NCBI GenBank assembly: GCA_021792455.1
Contig: JAJYUP010000002.1
Location: forward strand, 1-64,000
Reading direction: 5' to 3'
DNA length: 64,000 nt
Origin: Actinomycetes bacterium
GTDB taxonomy: Bacteria; Actinomycetota; Thermoleophilia; Solirubrobacterales; Solirubrobacteraceae
A program made the translations under genes and the position numbers. Positions 1 through 8,916 of this stretch are shown here, piece by piece (position 1 is the first letter of the stretch; each line of letters opens with the position of its first letter). The notes below the pieces were generated by a model. That model ran no database searches. It was not told the origin of the DNA and saw nothing but the letters and a program-made list of their open reading frames with translations.

Positions 1-1724
1 CAGCTGTAAGCGGCGCTTGCAACCTCGCTGCGAGAGAGCCAGGGGGCGGCGAACGCAAGCAGCACGAAGGCGGAGAGCGCGGCTCCAGTGAGGGCGAGCG
101 CAGCCCGCCTCGATCGCGCGCGTCGCGCCCTCGGCCGCACGCGTGGGGGCGCGCGGCGCGCCGGGGCGAGCGAGATCGCGATCCCGAGCAGCATGAACGC
201 CGCCCCGCCGAGCCCCGCATATTCGTAGAACCAGTCGAATGACCCATGGACCGCGAAGTAGAGGAAGCCGGCGAGCGCCGCGGAGGCGACGGTGCGCGCG
301 AGCGCATCTGAGCGCCGGAGCGCCTGCGCTGCCGCGATGAGGGCGGCGATGAGGCCGGCGAGCACGATGAGCGCGCCGATCACCCCAGTGCCTGACAGCA
401 CCGCCATCTCGACGCTGTGCGGGTAGTGCGGAGTCTCTCTGCTGCGGCCGAGGCGGAGGTACGGCTGGGCGAAGTTCTCCGCCCCGATCCCGATGAGCGG
501 ATGGGTGATGAACTCGTGCCAGGCAACCCTGTAGAAGTCGAACCGGTTGCTGCCAAGACCGCCGATGAGCCGGCTGCCCGAGGTGCTGTTCGCTTCGTAG
601 CCCTTGATGCTCGTAAACGTCCTCCATTCCCTTTCAGCCCTCGCGATCGGATTTTTCGAGGCGATGAGGCCGCCGGCGAGAAGGCCAACGGCGGCGAGGA
701 TGCCGAGCGTCGCGATCGCCCGTCTCAGCGGCCTGCGCTGCGCAGCGCCGATGTGTCGCTCGAAGCTCGCGGCGAGCGCAACGACGATCGCGACGACCCC
801 TGCCGCAAGCAGCACCGCGAACGTGCCCGAATGCACGGCGGCTGCGACCTTCACCCCTGATTCGACGTGTTCGTCGAGGCGCAGCACCGCCCTCAGGGAG
901 GCGAGCACCCCGATCACGATCGGGATGAGCGCCGCGAAGGTCCGCACCCTCTGCGGCAGGAAGAGGAAGACGAGCAGCAGCACGATCGGGATCGAGTACA
1001 CAGACCCTCGACTCTGGCTGTAGAGGGCGACGTCGGCGAGCACGACCGCGGCGCCTGAGAGCAGGCCGCGGATGAGCGCAGGCACGCTCCTCTGCCCGCA
1101 GAGCAGCAGTGCGGGGAAGCAGGCCATCATCCACATCGCCGCGTTCGCGTTCGTGTAGCCGGCGGGATAGCTGAGCCGCCCACCCTGCATGAGGGCCTGC
1201 AGCACCGCTGGATGCCCAGCCGCCTCGTTCACGCGCAGGACGGTGAAGATGGCAAGCCCGCCGATCGAAAGCACCCAAACGGTCAGCAGCAGCGCAGCGC
1301 TCGCGGCGCTGCGGCGCCAGAGGCCGAACAGCGCGAACAGGAGCAGGTAGAGAAGCGTCCTGTCAGCGCCTTCCCACGCGTCTGCAGGCACTTCCGCCCA
1401 GAGGATCGAGATGAAGCTGAATGCGGCATAGGCGCCGAGGCAGGCGATCGCGATGCGCACCGCGAGAGGCGCACGCGCGCGGCTGAGGCCTGCTGCGCCG
1501 ATCCCGATCGCAAGCAGCGCAAGCACGATGATGCCTCCCGGCGCCCAGTGCGTCTGCGGGTAGCCCGCCTGATCGGAGGCCCAGGCGAGAAGCAGCGCGA
1601 TAGCGCCGAGGCAGGAGAGCAGGACCGGGTCCGACGTGAGCAGGCCGAGCATGCTCGCGCGCTTTGATGCCGCGATGGGCGTGCTCTCTCGGCGAGTTGC
1701 AGAGGCGGACATCGCGGCGAGCAT
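1..1724 (-). CDS. O-antigen ligase/polymerase-like membrane protein (3' end outside window)
   Basis: The minus-strand frame is open from the left window edge to an ATG at 1724, with another in-frame ATG at 1712, so the C-terminus is missing. About 570 codons are visible. Hydrophobic Leu/Ala/Ile segments alternate with short loops across the whole protein. Near codons 390-440 the read-through gives HEFITHPLIGIGAENF, then HYPHSVEM and SGTGVIG. This is the layout of the large periplasmic loop in O-antigen ligases and Wzy-type polymerases, which join or polymerise lipid-linked glycans at the outer membrane face. A related protein lies at 19856-22090. Ligase and polymerase cannot be told apart from sequence alone. 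Confidence 0.8.
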   Translation of the reverse strand, partial: MLAAMSASATRRESTPIAASKRASMLGLLTSDPVLLSCLGAIALLLAWASDQAGYPQTHWAPGGIIVLALLAIGIGAAGLSRARAPLAVRIAIACLGAYAAFSFISILWAEVPADAWEGADRTLLYLLLFALFGLWRRSAASAALLLTVWVLSIGGLAIFTVLRVNEAAGHPAVLQALMQGGRLSYPAGYTNANAAMWMMACFPALLLCGQRSVPALIRGLLSGAAVVLADVALYSQSRGSVYSIPIVLLLVFLFLPQRVRTFAALIPIVIGVLASLRAVLRLDEHVESGVKVAAAVHSGTFAVLLAAGVVAIVVALAASFERHIGAAQRRPLRRAIATLGILAAVGLLAGGLIASKNPIARAEREWRTFTSIKGYEANSTSGSRLIGGLGSNRFDFYRVAWHEFITHPLIGIGAENFAQPYLRLGRSRETPHYPHSVEMAVLSGTGVIGALIVLAGLIAALIAAAQALRRSDALARTVASAALAGFLYFAVHGSFDWFYEYAGLGGAAFMLLGIAISLAPARRAPPRVRPRARRARSRRAALALTGAALSAFVLLAFAAPWLSRSEVASAAYS

Positions 1725-1758
1725 AGTCGCCTGCGCCGCGCTCGGCGGCACGCGATCG

Positions 1759-2421
1759 CTATACGGAGGGGCGCTCGCCTTCGGCGACGGCCGGCGCGAG
1801 GGCGAGCGGCCTCGCGGCGCCGGAGAGAAGCAGCGAGAGCACCCTGCCCATGAGATCGTCTGGCACGGCGCTGGGATCGGCGAGCTTCTGCCTCGCGATG
1901 CCGTCAGCGAGGGCGTCGATCGCAATCGCGAGGTGCTCAGCAGGCAGCTCGAGATGCAGATCGAACTCTCTGGCGCCGTCGTCGATGAGCTTCGTCAACC
2001 CTCTCCGCGCCTTGGCGAAGCTCGCCGCAACCCTCTCTCTGACCGCGGCGTCCCTGGCGGCGTAGGCCCAGAACTCGACGAACAGCATGAGCATCTCGGG
2101 CTCCCGCTCGACGATCTCCATCCAGTGGCGCGCGCCGTCCCGCGCCCTGTCGGCGACTGAGGCAAGCCCTACGACCGCCGCTGAGATCTCCTCCGAGTAG
2201 GCGTCGATCTCGTGGTCCATGAGCGCGAGGAACAGATCCTCCTTGCCGTCGAAGTTGGAGTACAGCGCTCCAGTGGAGAAACCCGCCTCTGCGGCGATCT
2301 CCTCGACTGACGCGCCGTGATAGCCGCGCCGTGCAAAGACCTTGCGCGCGGCGGAGAGCAGCCTCGCCTTCGTCTGCGCCTTGCTCTGCTCCCTCGTCAG
2401 CCGTTCGCTGGCCACTCCCAC
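1759..2421 (-). CDS. TetR/AcrR-family transcriptional regulator
   Basis: The 220-residue protein opens with a basic helix and a TetR helix-turn-helix at about residues 15-60 (LLSAARKVFARRGYHGASV, then AAEAGFSTGALYSNFDGKEDL). The helical ligand-binding half that follows shows no specific ligand signature. The start is GTG at 2421 with another in-frame GTG at 2415. It is divergent from the di-iron oxygenase gene at 2655. The 233-bp gap between them holds a tandem direct repeat and alternating inverted half-sites, so it probably represses itself and that neighbour. The inducer is unknown. Confidence 0.9.
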   Translation of the reverse strand: MGVASERLTREQSKAQTKARLLSAARKVFARRGYHGASVEEIAAEAGFSTGALYSNFDGKEDLFLALMDHEIDAYSEEISAAVVGLASVADRARDGARHWMEIVEREPEMLMLFVEFWAYAARDAAVRERVAASFAKARRGLTKLIDDGAREFDLHLELPAEHLAIAIDALADGIARQKLADPSAVPDDLMGRVLSLLLSGAARPLALAPAVAEGERPSV

Positions 2422-2429
2422 ATTGTATG

Positions 2430-2457
2430 TGAGCGAATGTGCATGAGCGAGTGTGCA
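2430..2457. promoter_or_regulatory. tandem 14-bp direct repeat upstream of the TetR gene
   Basis: Two adjacent 14-bp units, TGAGCGAATGTGCA (2430-2443) and TGAGCGAGTGTGCA (2444-2457), match at 13 of 14 positions. They lie 9 bp upstream of the regulator's GTG start, where an autoregulatory operator is expected. The operator role is inferred from position. Confidence 0.4.
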
Positions 2458-2603
2458 GCAGGCCAGAGGAGCCGTCGAGCAGGGGTTGGGAGCGGTTGGG
2501 GGTGATCGAGGCCGGGAGCGAGCGCAGCTGCGGCGAGCGGGTTGAGACGGCTGCGCTGCGGGAGAGCAGCTTCAGTGCCAAGAGCGCAGCTGATGGTGGA
2601 TGC

Positions 2604-2627
2604 GCTATTCAGATAGCGAGCGCTATC
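2604..2627. promoter_or_regulatory. alternating inverted half-sites upstream of the di-iron oxygenase gene
   Basis: GCTAT (2604-2608), GATAGC (2612-2617) and GCTATC (2622-2627) form two overlapping inverted repeats, 28 bp upstream of the ATG at 2655. The final half-site overlaps TATCCT, a weak -10 candidate. Overlapping palindromes are common in TetR operators. The assignment is inference from layout. Confidence 0.4.
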
Positions 2628-2654
2628 CTGTTTGGCGAGCAGGAGCACGCGCAC

Positions 2655-4106
2655 ATGCAGTCCGATCCGCCCGCACCGCAGATGCGCTTCGGCAGCGAGG
2701 CGAAGCCAGGCGAAGTCGAACGAGGGGGAGCAGAGATGGCAAGGGCAGTGACACCGACCGAGAAAGAGCCGATGCGCACCTCAGAGGTGGCGCAGACGCT
2801 CGAGGCTCAGCACGAGAGCGCCTCTGAGCGGGCGCACCCGATCGCTGCGGAGGGGATCTCCTATGAAGACCTCTACCGACGCTGGGAGCATGGCGCCTGG
2901 AGCGCGATGGACCTCGACTTCGGGCAGGACGCGAAGCAGTGGCGCGAGCGCTTCACCGAGTTCGAGCGGCAGGCCGCTGTGTGGAACTATGCGCTCTTCT
3001 TCTGGGGGGAGGACGCCGTCGCGGACAACCTCTCACCGTTCATAGACGCCGCCCCGCTGCAGGAGCAGAAGTACTTCCTCGCCACCCAGCAGGTCGACGA
3101 GGCCCGCCACGCGGTCTTCTTCAAGCGCTTCATGAACGAGGTGTGCGGGATCGGCGACGGGTCGGCAGCAGGCGGCCTCGCCGCAATCAGGCGACAGCTG
3201 AGCCCAGGGTTCGTGAAGATCTTCGAGCGTCTGGACGGCATCGCGGATGAGCTGAGACGCGATCGCAGCGCCGCGAAGCTCGCCGCCGCCGTCACCCTCT
3301 ACCACGTCGTGATCGAGGCGACGCTCGCCCAGCCGGGCCAGCACATGATCTCCACCTATCTGAGCGAGCGCGACGCACTGCCCGCGTTCAGGGAGGGCAT
3401 CGAAAGGGTCGCCGCAGATGAGCAGCGTCACATCGGCTTCGGGGTGAGGCTGCTCCACGATCTCGCCCGGCAGGACAGGTCGGTGCCGAAGGCCGTCGCA
3501 GGCCTTCTCCGCGAAGTGATGCCATACCTCGCCCAGGTGATGATGCCGCCGAACTGGGACGAGCGCTACCTGACCTGCTTCGGGTACGACTTCGAACGGA
3601 TCAGCGTCGAGGCGTCGAGCTCACTGCGCACGAAGCTGCGCTCAGCCGGCCTGCCGATGGAGACGCTGCCCGGCCCTCCCCTGATCGCAGCGGGCTTGAC
3701 GGTGGAGGAGATGAGCAGGCGCGGGCGCGCACTGGCCCAGGCAGGCATAATCGGCGTGAGGGAAGGGCCGAGCAGGCGCGACCCGGAGACGATCGCGCTG
3801 CTGTTCGACACGATGCGCCGGCAGGTGAACGCAGACCACGGGCTGCGCAGGCCGATCACCTTCCAGTGGGATTTCACGGACGAAGACGTGCCGAGCTGGC
3901 GCCTGACGGTGGACGGCGAAAGAGCTGAAGCGCTCGAGGGCGCCGACGGCCACCCTGACGTGCGACTGATCGTTCGCTACCAGGACTTCGTCGACATCGT
4001 CGGCGACAGGCTGAGCCCTCTGAAGGCGTTGGCCACTCGGAGGCTGAGGCTGCGTGGACGGCCGAGCGCGATCGCGAAGTTGACGCGCGTCTTTCCAAAG
4101 GGCTGA
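2655..4106 (+). CDS. ferritin-like di-iron oxygenase (R2-like) fused to an SCP2-type lipid-binding domain
   Basis: The protein is 483 residues from ATG 2655. The frame stays open upstream to 2439, but that leader is low-complexity and runs through the regulator's repeat. The ferritin-like domain (about 70-330) has the full carboxylate-bridged metal set: E119, E149xxH152 in VDEARH, E221, and E256xxH259 in ADEQRH. This matches ribonucleotide reductase R2-like ligand-binding oxidases and related di-iron or Mn/Fe oxygenases. Residues about 370-483 resemble an SCP2 sterol-carrier domain (ITFQWDF, VRLIVRYQDFVDIV, LSPLKALATRRLRLRG). A lipid or other hydrophobic substrate is plausible but not shown. 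The divergent TetR gene suggests inducible expression. Confidence 0.85.
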   Translation: MQSDPPAPQMRFGSEAKPGEVERGGAEMARAVTPTEKEPMRTSEVAQTLEAQHESASERAHPIAAEGISYEDLYRRWEHGAWSAMDLDFGQDAKQWRERFTEFERQAAVWNYALFFWGEDAVADNLSPFIDAAPLQEQKYFLATQQVDEARHAVFFKRFMNEVCGIGDGSAAGGLAAIRRQLSPGFVKIFERLDGIADELRRDRSAAKLAAAVTLYHVVIEATLAQPGQHMISTYLSERDALPAFREGIERVAADEQRHIGFGVRLLHDLARQDRSVPKAVAGLLREVMPYLAQVMMPPNWDERYLTCFGYDFERISVEASSSLRTKLRSAGLPMETLPGPPLIAAGLTVEEMSRRGRALAQAGIIGVREGPSRRDPETIALLFDTMRRQVNADHGLRRPITFQWDFTDEDVPSWRLTVDGERAEALEGADGHPDVRLIVRYQDFVDIVGDRLSPLKALATRRLRLRGRPSAIAKLTRVFPKG

Positions 4107-4116
4107 GCGAGTCGGC

Positions 4117-5613
4117 TCAGGGTGCTGATCTCGGTCGCTGTTCGATCCCGAACTCATCCTGCGCGCCGGTGCCGCCCTGCCCGCCGGTGCCGCCCTGCCC
4201 GCTCGTGCTGCCCTGCCCGCCAGTGAGAGGCCGCGCTTCTTCGAGAGGCTCACCGCCGCTGAGGGGGTGCGATCGAGGCGCGGCGCCTCCACTTCGAGCA
4301 TGGCGCTCGATCCCGAACTCACGCACAGAGGGCGTCGAGCGGCGAGAAGGCGCATGGCGCGAGCGAGGCAACCCAGAGTCCCGGGCTCGAGAGGCGGCAG
4401 GAGAGCGGGCCGCCTGAGGGCCCGACAGCGCGAGCAGGGATGTCGCCGCAACCGGCGGGAGGGGCATCCGCCTGGGGCCGGCCCCCCCAAGCTGCCAGGA
4501 GCCCACGGATGGAGCGGCACTCGTGCGCCCTGCCGCGATCTCGCGGAGCACGCGAGAGCGGGCGCTCATCTGAGGCGAGCGCACCTCAGGTGAACCCGAG
4601 GAGAGGGCGAGATCGATCCCAACGCCGCCGGCGATGCCGATGACGGCGAGTGCGCCGATGAGCGAGAGCTTTGCGGAGGTGCCGAAGGAAAGTGCCTTCA
4701 GGCGCGAGAGCGGGCGCAAGAAGGGCGAGCGGGAACGGCCGCTTCGCGGGCGGCGCAGCAGCGCACTCCTGTGCGGGCGCGCGGCGACCCCTTGGCGCCC
4801 GCGAGCGAGAATGCCCTCTGGCAGTCCGAGCAGCACAGGCGGCAGCAGCGAGGCGAGACCGCGCAGCGAGCGCACATAGGCGCGGCAGGCTGGGCACTCG
4901 CGGATGTGGGCGGCGGCGAGCCTGTGACGCTCCCCCTCAGTGTCGAGCAGGCCGAAGGCGAACGCCCTGATGAGCGAAGCGCGCTCCTCGCAGAAGCGGT
5001 CCGCAGAGATCTGCGCTGCGAGCTCAGCAAGCTTTGCAGAGACCCCAGGCCTGCGAGCCCCCCTGCCCTCCATCAGCCGTCGCATCGCACGCTCGCTGAG
5101 GCCCATCGCCGTGGCGGCCTGCTCCCTGGAGAGCCCCTGCAGAGCGCAGAGCACTGCCGCTTCACGCTCCCGCCGGCTCATCGTGGCGACGATCCCCTCG
5201 ATCACCTGGCGGATCCGCGAAGAGTCGTGAATCTCATCCTCGATGTCCCGGTGCATCTCGATGCCGGGGTGCTCATCGACGTCCCAGTGCGCCTCGATGT
5301 CGCGATCGCGGCCCGCCGGAAGGCGCCTGAGGTCGCCCCTCGCAGCGGTGCGCCTGTGCTCGTCGATGGCCCGCCTGAGCGTGACGGTGGTGAGCCACGC
5401 AGCCGGGTTGTAGACCTCCTCGCCCTCGAGCAGCAGCGAGTACAGCCCCTGCCAAGCATCCGCATAGCAGGCCTCGAGGTCGAGCAGCTGGGTTGGAACG
5501 CCTGTCACACGAAGCCGCGCACGAACCCCCGCAAGCACTCTGCCCTTCAACGCCTGAAAGTCGGAGCGAAGCAGACGCTCCGCCCTGTAGCGTCGGAGGG
5601 CGAAAGGGCTCAC
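4117..5613 (-). CDS. ECF-type sigma factor fused to anti-sigma-like zinc finger and membrane segment
   Basis: In this 498-residue protein, residues 15-90 resemble sigma region 2 (LEACYADAWQGLYSLL, then NPAAWLTTVTLRRAIDEHRR). Residues 143-185 resemble region 4 (MSRREREAAVLCALQGLSRE, then a helix-turn-helix). Next comes a zinc-binding H236-x3-C240-x2-C243 motif (HIRECPAC), as in zf-HC2 anti-sigma factors, and one membrane span at about 316-337. A 160-residue Gly/Ser/Arg-rich tail follows, with GQGGTG and EFGIE repeats. Sigma factors with C-terminal zinc finger and membrane extensions are known in actinobacteria. Its ATG overlaps the stop of the upstream dehydratase gene, suggesting co-transcription. 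Confidence 0.8.
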   Translation of the reverse strand: MSPFALRRYRAERLLRSDFQALKGRVLAGVRARLRVTGVPTQLLDLEACYADAWQGLYSLLLEGEEVYNPAAWLTTVTLRRAIDEHRRTAARGDLRRLPAGRDRDIEAHWDVDEHPGIEMHRDIEDEIHDSSRIRQVIEGIVATMSRREREAAVLCALQGLSREQAATAMGLSERAMRRLMEGRGARRPGVSAKLAELAAQISADRFCEERASLIRAFAFGLLDTEGERHRLAAAHIRECPACRAYVRSLRGLASLLPPVLLGLPEGILARGRQGVAARPHRSALLRRPRSGRSRSPFLRPLSRLKALSFGTSAKLSLIGALAVIGIAGGVGIDLALSSGSPEVRSPQMSARSRVLREIAAGRTSAAPSVGSWQLGGAGPRRMPLPPVAATSLLALSGPQAARSPAASRARDSGLPRSRHAPSRRSTPSVREFGIERHARSGGAAPRSHPLSGGEPLEEARPLTGGQGSTSGQGGTGGQGGTGAQDEFGIEQRPRSAP

Positions 5614-6719
5614 GCGACCCCCACGCCGCCGGCCCGCTGGTGCAGCTGCCGCGTGTAGCTGCCGATCTGCGTGAGGCTGACAGCCCTCATCTCCTGCCCA
5701 CCCTGATGGGCCTCATGCCAGGCGACGAGCTCTGAGAGCGCCGCGTCGAGATCCCAAGGGGGATCCCAGCGAAGCGCCGCCCTCGCCTTCGAGGAGTCGA
5801 GGGCGAGCCAGTCCGCCTCTGGAGGATGCGGGCCGGGATCGTGCTGCACGCTTGGCCTGCCGCCCCAGAGGCCGCGCAGCCGTTCGATCACGACGCCGAC
5901 AGGCTGTGCGTCCTCGATCGGAGGCCCAAAGTTCCAAGCTCCGCCCTGAACGCGGCCGCGCATGAGCTCCTGCGCGAGCAGCAGATAGCCTGACAACGGG
6001 TTGAGAACGTGCTGCCAGGGACGCACCGCATCAGGTCTGCGCAACATGAGCGGGGCAGGCGCAGCTCCAGTCGCGACCTTGACGGCATCCGCGAGCAGCC
6101 TGTCCTGCGCCCAGTCGCCGCCGCCGATGACGTTGCCGGCACGCGCCGTCGCGATGAAGGGCCGCCGGTCCTCGAGGTAGGAGTCTCTGTAGGCGGCGAC
6201 GAGAAGCTCAGCGGCTGCCTTCGACGCCGAGTATGGGTCGCTTCCGCCAAGCCGATCGGTCTCCGAGAAGGGAGCGCAAGGCGAGTCTCTCTGCCTCTGC
6301 TCGTAGCACTTGTCAGAGGTGACGATGACAACCGCCTCGAGCTCGCCCTCGAGCTGACGGACCGCCTCCAGCAGGTTCGCAGTCCCGATGACGTTGACCT
6401 CGAAGGTGTGAAGCGGCTCGAGCAGCGCCCGCCTGACGAGAGGCTGCGCAGCGAGGTGGAAGACGACCTGAGGGCGCGCGATCCGCACCGCACGAGAGAC
6501 GGCCCCAGCATCCCTGATGTCGAGCGTCTGCTCTGAGGCCATGTGAGCTGCGAGGTCTGCGAGCTGATAGAGCGACGGCGGCGGGAGGCAGCCTGAGGAG
6601 ATGCCGCTGACGCGCGCGCCCAGGCGCTGCAGCCACAGCGACAGCCACGCTCCCTTGAACCCTGTGTGGCCAGTGATGAGGACCCTCTTGCCCGCCCACA
6701 GCTCCCCGTCTATGAACAT
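5610..6719 (-). CDS. rfbG: CDP-glucose 4,6-dehydratase
   Basis: This 369-residue NAD-dependent short-chain dehydrogenase has its Rossmann motif at 17-23 (GHTGFKG), the TSDKCYE segment typical of this dehydratase at 134-140, and catalytic Y163 and K167 in YSASK. It would convert CDP-D-glucose to CDP-4-keto-6-deoxy-D-glucose, the entry to CDP-dideoxyhexoses or related sugars. ATG 6719 was chosen because the Rossmann strand begins there at the usual distance; the frame is open to 6788. No other CDP-dideoxyhexose gene (such as rfbF or rfbH) is recognisable nearby, so the final sugar is unknown. Its stop overlaps the next gene's start. Confidence 0.9.
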   Translation of the reverse strand: MFIDGELWAGKRVLITGHTGFKGAWLSLWLQRLGARVSGISSGCLPPPSLYQLADLAAHMASEQTLDIRDAGAVSRAVRIARPQVVFHLAAQPLVRRALLEPLHTFEVNVIGTANLLEAVRQLEGELEAVVIVTSDKCYEQRQRDSPCAPFSETDRLGGSDPYSASKAAAELLVAAYRDSYLEDRRPFIATARAGNVIGGGDWAQDRLLADAVKVATGAAPAPLMLRRPDAVRPWQHVLNPLSGYLLLAQELMRGRVQGGAWNFGPPIEDAQPVGVVIERLRGLWGGRPSVQHDPGPHPPEADWLALDSSKARAALRWDPPWDLDAALSELVAWHEAHQGGQEMRAVSLTQIGSYTRQLHQRAGGVGVA

Positions 6720-6743
6720 CTCACGGAGCGTACCCTTTCGGGC

Positions 6744-7565
6744 GTGCAGAGCAGTGAGACACGTGGCGAGCCCAGCAGGGGCGCCCATGAGGGCGCCGGC
6801 GGTGAAGGCCTCCCTCCCCGCGCCGAGATCCTCGGGGTTCCGCTTGCGATCTCGAGCTACGAGCAGGTGCTGAGCTGGATGGACGAAGTGGTTTCAACAG
6901 GAGCCCGCGCCTCGCTGACAGCCGCCGCAGTGAACCTCCTGATGTGCGCCGCCGACGACGAGGCGACGAGACAGGCGGCGCTGAGCATCACCCTCGCCGT
7001 TCCCGACGGCCAGCCCCTCGTCTGGGCGCTGAAGGCGCTCGGCCACAGCACCGCGACGCGCATCTACGGCCCAGAGCTGATGGCGAGACACTGCGAGCGG
7101 GCGGCCCGCGCCGGGACGCGGATCTTCCTCTATGGGGGCAGGGACGAGGAGCGCCTGTCGATCCTGAAGGCGCGCCTGAGCGAGCGCTTCGAGGGGCTTC
7201 AGATAGCGGGCTCCTTCTCGCCGCCGTTTCGACCGCTGAGCGCCTCTGAGCGGCGCAGCGTGCGCCTGCGGATAGACGCCTCTGGAGCCGAGGTGGTGTG
7301 GGTGGGGACGGGGCAGCCGAAGCAGGAGCTGTGGATGGCGCAGATGCGCCCCGAGCTGTGCGCCCCCCTGCTCGCCGGCGTTGGAGCCGCCTTCGACTTC
7401 CACGCCGGCCTGCTCTCCCAGGCGCCGGCGATCATGCAGCGCTCTGGCCTGGAGTGGGCGTACCGCCTCTCCCGCGAGCCCCGCCGCCTGTGGCGACGCT
7501 ACGCAAGCCAGAACCCACGGTTCATCGCCGCCTTCACGAGGCAGTATCTGGGGCAGCGGCGGTGA
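6744..7565 (+). CDS. WecG/TagA/CpsF-family glycosyltransferase
   Basis: The protein is about 273 residues from GTG 6744; an ATG at 6666 would overlap the divergent dehydratase gene. Family features are visible in order: a LTAAAVNLL strand, VPDGQPLVWA, RIYGPELM, LYGGRDEERL, VVWVGTGQPKQELWM and AGVGAAFDFHAGLLSQAP. These cytosolic enzymes transfer N-acetylmannosamine or a related sugar to polyprenyl-PP-linked acceptors. It lies just upstream of a UDP-ManNAc dehydrogenase-like gene, which fits an acidic amino sugar in the glycan. The exact sugar is inference, and the start is uncertain. Confidence 0.85.
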   Translation: MQSSETRGEPSRGAHEGAGGEGLPPRAEILGVPLAISSYEQVLSWMDEVVSTGARASLTAAAVNLLMCAADDEATRQAALSITLAVPDGQPLVWALKALGHSTATRIYGPELMARHCERAARAGTRIFLYGGRDEERLSILKARLSERFEGLQIAGSFSPPFRPLSASERRSVRLRIDASGAEVVWVGTGQPKQELWMAQMRPELCAPLLAGVGAAFDFHAGLLSQAPAIMQRSGLEWAYRLSREPRRLWRRYASQNPRFIAAFTRQYLGQRR

Positions 7566-7593
7566 GGAGGCGCGCCGCCGGTAACCTGGCGGC

Positions 7594-8880
7594 ATGGATG
7601 AAGCAGAGACCGGCTCCCCCTTTGCGGCCGACGCCGCGGTCGTGGGCCTGGGCCGGGTTGGACTGCCGCTCGCCCTGACCCTCGCCGACAGGGGGCTGAG
7701 GGTGATAGGCGTCGACCGCGACGAGGCCCGCCTGAGGACGATCGGCGAGAAGAAGATGCCGTTCGCGGAGCGGGGCGCTGAGCAGATCCTGCCGAAGGTG
7801 ATAGAGCAGCGGAGCCTGACGCTCTCGAAGCACGTCACCTCGGCTGCGGGCGCGCGGCACATAGTGCTGACGATCGGCACGCCATCGTTCTCCCACATCG
7901 AGATCGACATGCGCGACATACGCTCCGCGCTCGACGACCTCTCGAGCGTGCTGAGGGTCGGCCACTGCCTGATCCTGCGCTCGACTGTCGCCCCAGGGAC
8001 GACGGAGTTCGCAGCGGGCTACCTGGAAAAGCGAAGAGGCTTCTCGATCGGGCGGGAGGTGTTCGTCGCGCACGTGCCTGAGCGGATCGCCGCAGGGCGC
8101 TTCCTGGAGGAGATCGACCTGCTGCCCTGCATCGTCGGCGGCGTCGGCGAGCGCTCCGGCGAGGTCGCAGCAGAGCTGTTTGGCTGCTTCGCCGCGAGGA
8201 TCGTGCAGACGAGCCCCGTGGAGGCGGAGCTCGCGAAGATCTGGACGAACATCTTCCGCTACGCGAACTTCGCGCTGCCGAACCTCTTGATGATGGACTG
8301 CGAGCGACACGGCGCGAATGTCTTCGAGGTGATAGAGCTGATCAACAGGGACTACCCAAGGGGAGGGATCGCAAAGCCGGGGCTGACAGGCGGCACCTGC
8401 CTGCGCAAGGACTTCGCCTTCTCGGAGGAGCGCAGCAACGCGCCAGGGATGCTGCTCGCGGTCTCTCGGGTGAACGAGTCCGTTCCGCTCTTCCTGCTGG
8501 AAGGTGCGAAGCGACGGCTCGGCGGGCTGTCAGGGCGCAAGGTCGCCGTACTTGGGCTGGCCTTCAAGGCGGACACCGACGACGAGCGCGACTCTCTGTC
8601 CCACAAGCTGATCCGGCTGCTGGAACGGGAGCTCGCCGACGTCGCCGTCCACGATCCGCACGTTGAGAGCGCAACGGTCTCGCTCGAGGAGGCGCTGCAA
8701 GGCGCCGATGCGGTGTTCGTTGCGACGAACCACTCAGAGACGAGGCACGAGGAGGTGCTGCGCGAGATCGCAGCGCTGTGCGGAGGCGACTGCCTGGTGA
8801 TCGACCCATGGGACTGCTGGGGAGCGCAAACGGTCTTCGCCTGCGCTTCAGAGCTGTTGGGGACGGCGCTGGCGGCGTGA
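7594..8880 (+). CDS. nucleotide-sugar dehydrogenase, UDP-N-acetylmannosamine dehydrogenase-like
   Basis: This 428-residue member of the UDP-glucose/UDP-ManNAc dehydrogenase family has an NAD site at 18-25 (GLGRVGLP), an SPVEAELAKIWTN middle helix and the catalytic cysteine C269 in GGTCLRKD. The C-terminal UDP-binding domain starts near 313 (KVAVLGLAFKADTDDERDS). It would oxidise the C6 hydroxyl of a UDP-sugar to a uronate in two NAD-dependent steps. The preceding WecG-like gene ends 28 bp upstream, so the two are probably co-transcribed. The gene at 10939-12189 is a second, clearly different member, so this cluster likely makes two acidic sugars. Confidence 0.85.
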   Translation: MDEAETGSPFAADAAVVGLGRVGLPLALTLADRGLRVIGVDRDEARLRTIGEKKMPFAERGAEQILPKVIEQRSLTLSKHVTSAAGARHIVLTIGTPSFSHIEIDMRDIRSALDDLSSVLRVGHCLILRSTVAPGTTEFAAGYLEKRRGFSIGREVFVAHVPERIAAGRFLEEIDLLPCIVGGVGERSGEVAAELFGCFAARIVQTSPVEAELAKIWTNIFRYANFALPNLLMMDCERHGANVFEVIELINRDYPRGGIAKPGLTGGTCLRKDFAFSEERSNAPGMLLAVSRVNESVPLFLLEGAKRRLGGLSGRKVAVLGLAFKADTDDERDSLSHKLIRLLERELADVAVHDPHVESATVSLEEALQGADAVFVATNHSETRHEEVLREIAALCGGDCLVIDPWDCWGAQTVFACASELLGTALAA

Positions 8881-8916
8881 GCGCTCTGAGCGGCTGGCAG
8901 GCGGCGAGCGGGGCGA

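Noticed and set aside
2439..2654. 72-codon N-terminal extension of the di-iron oxygenase
   Set aside because: Starts within the TetR direct repeat and is low-complexity; no ribosome site at 2439.
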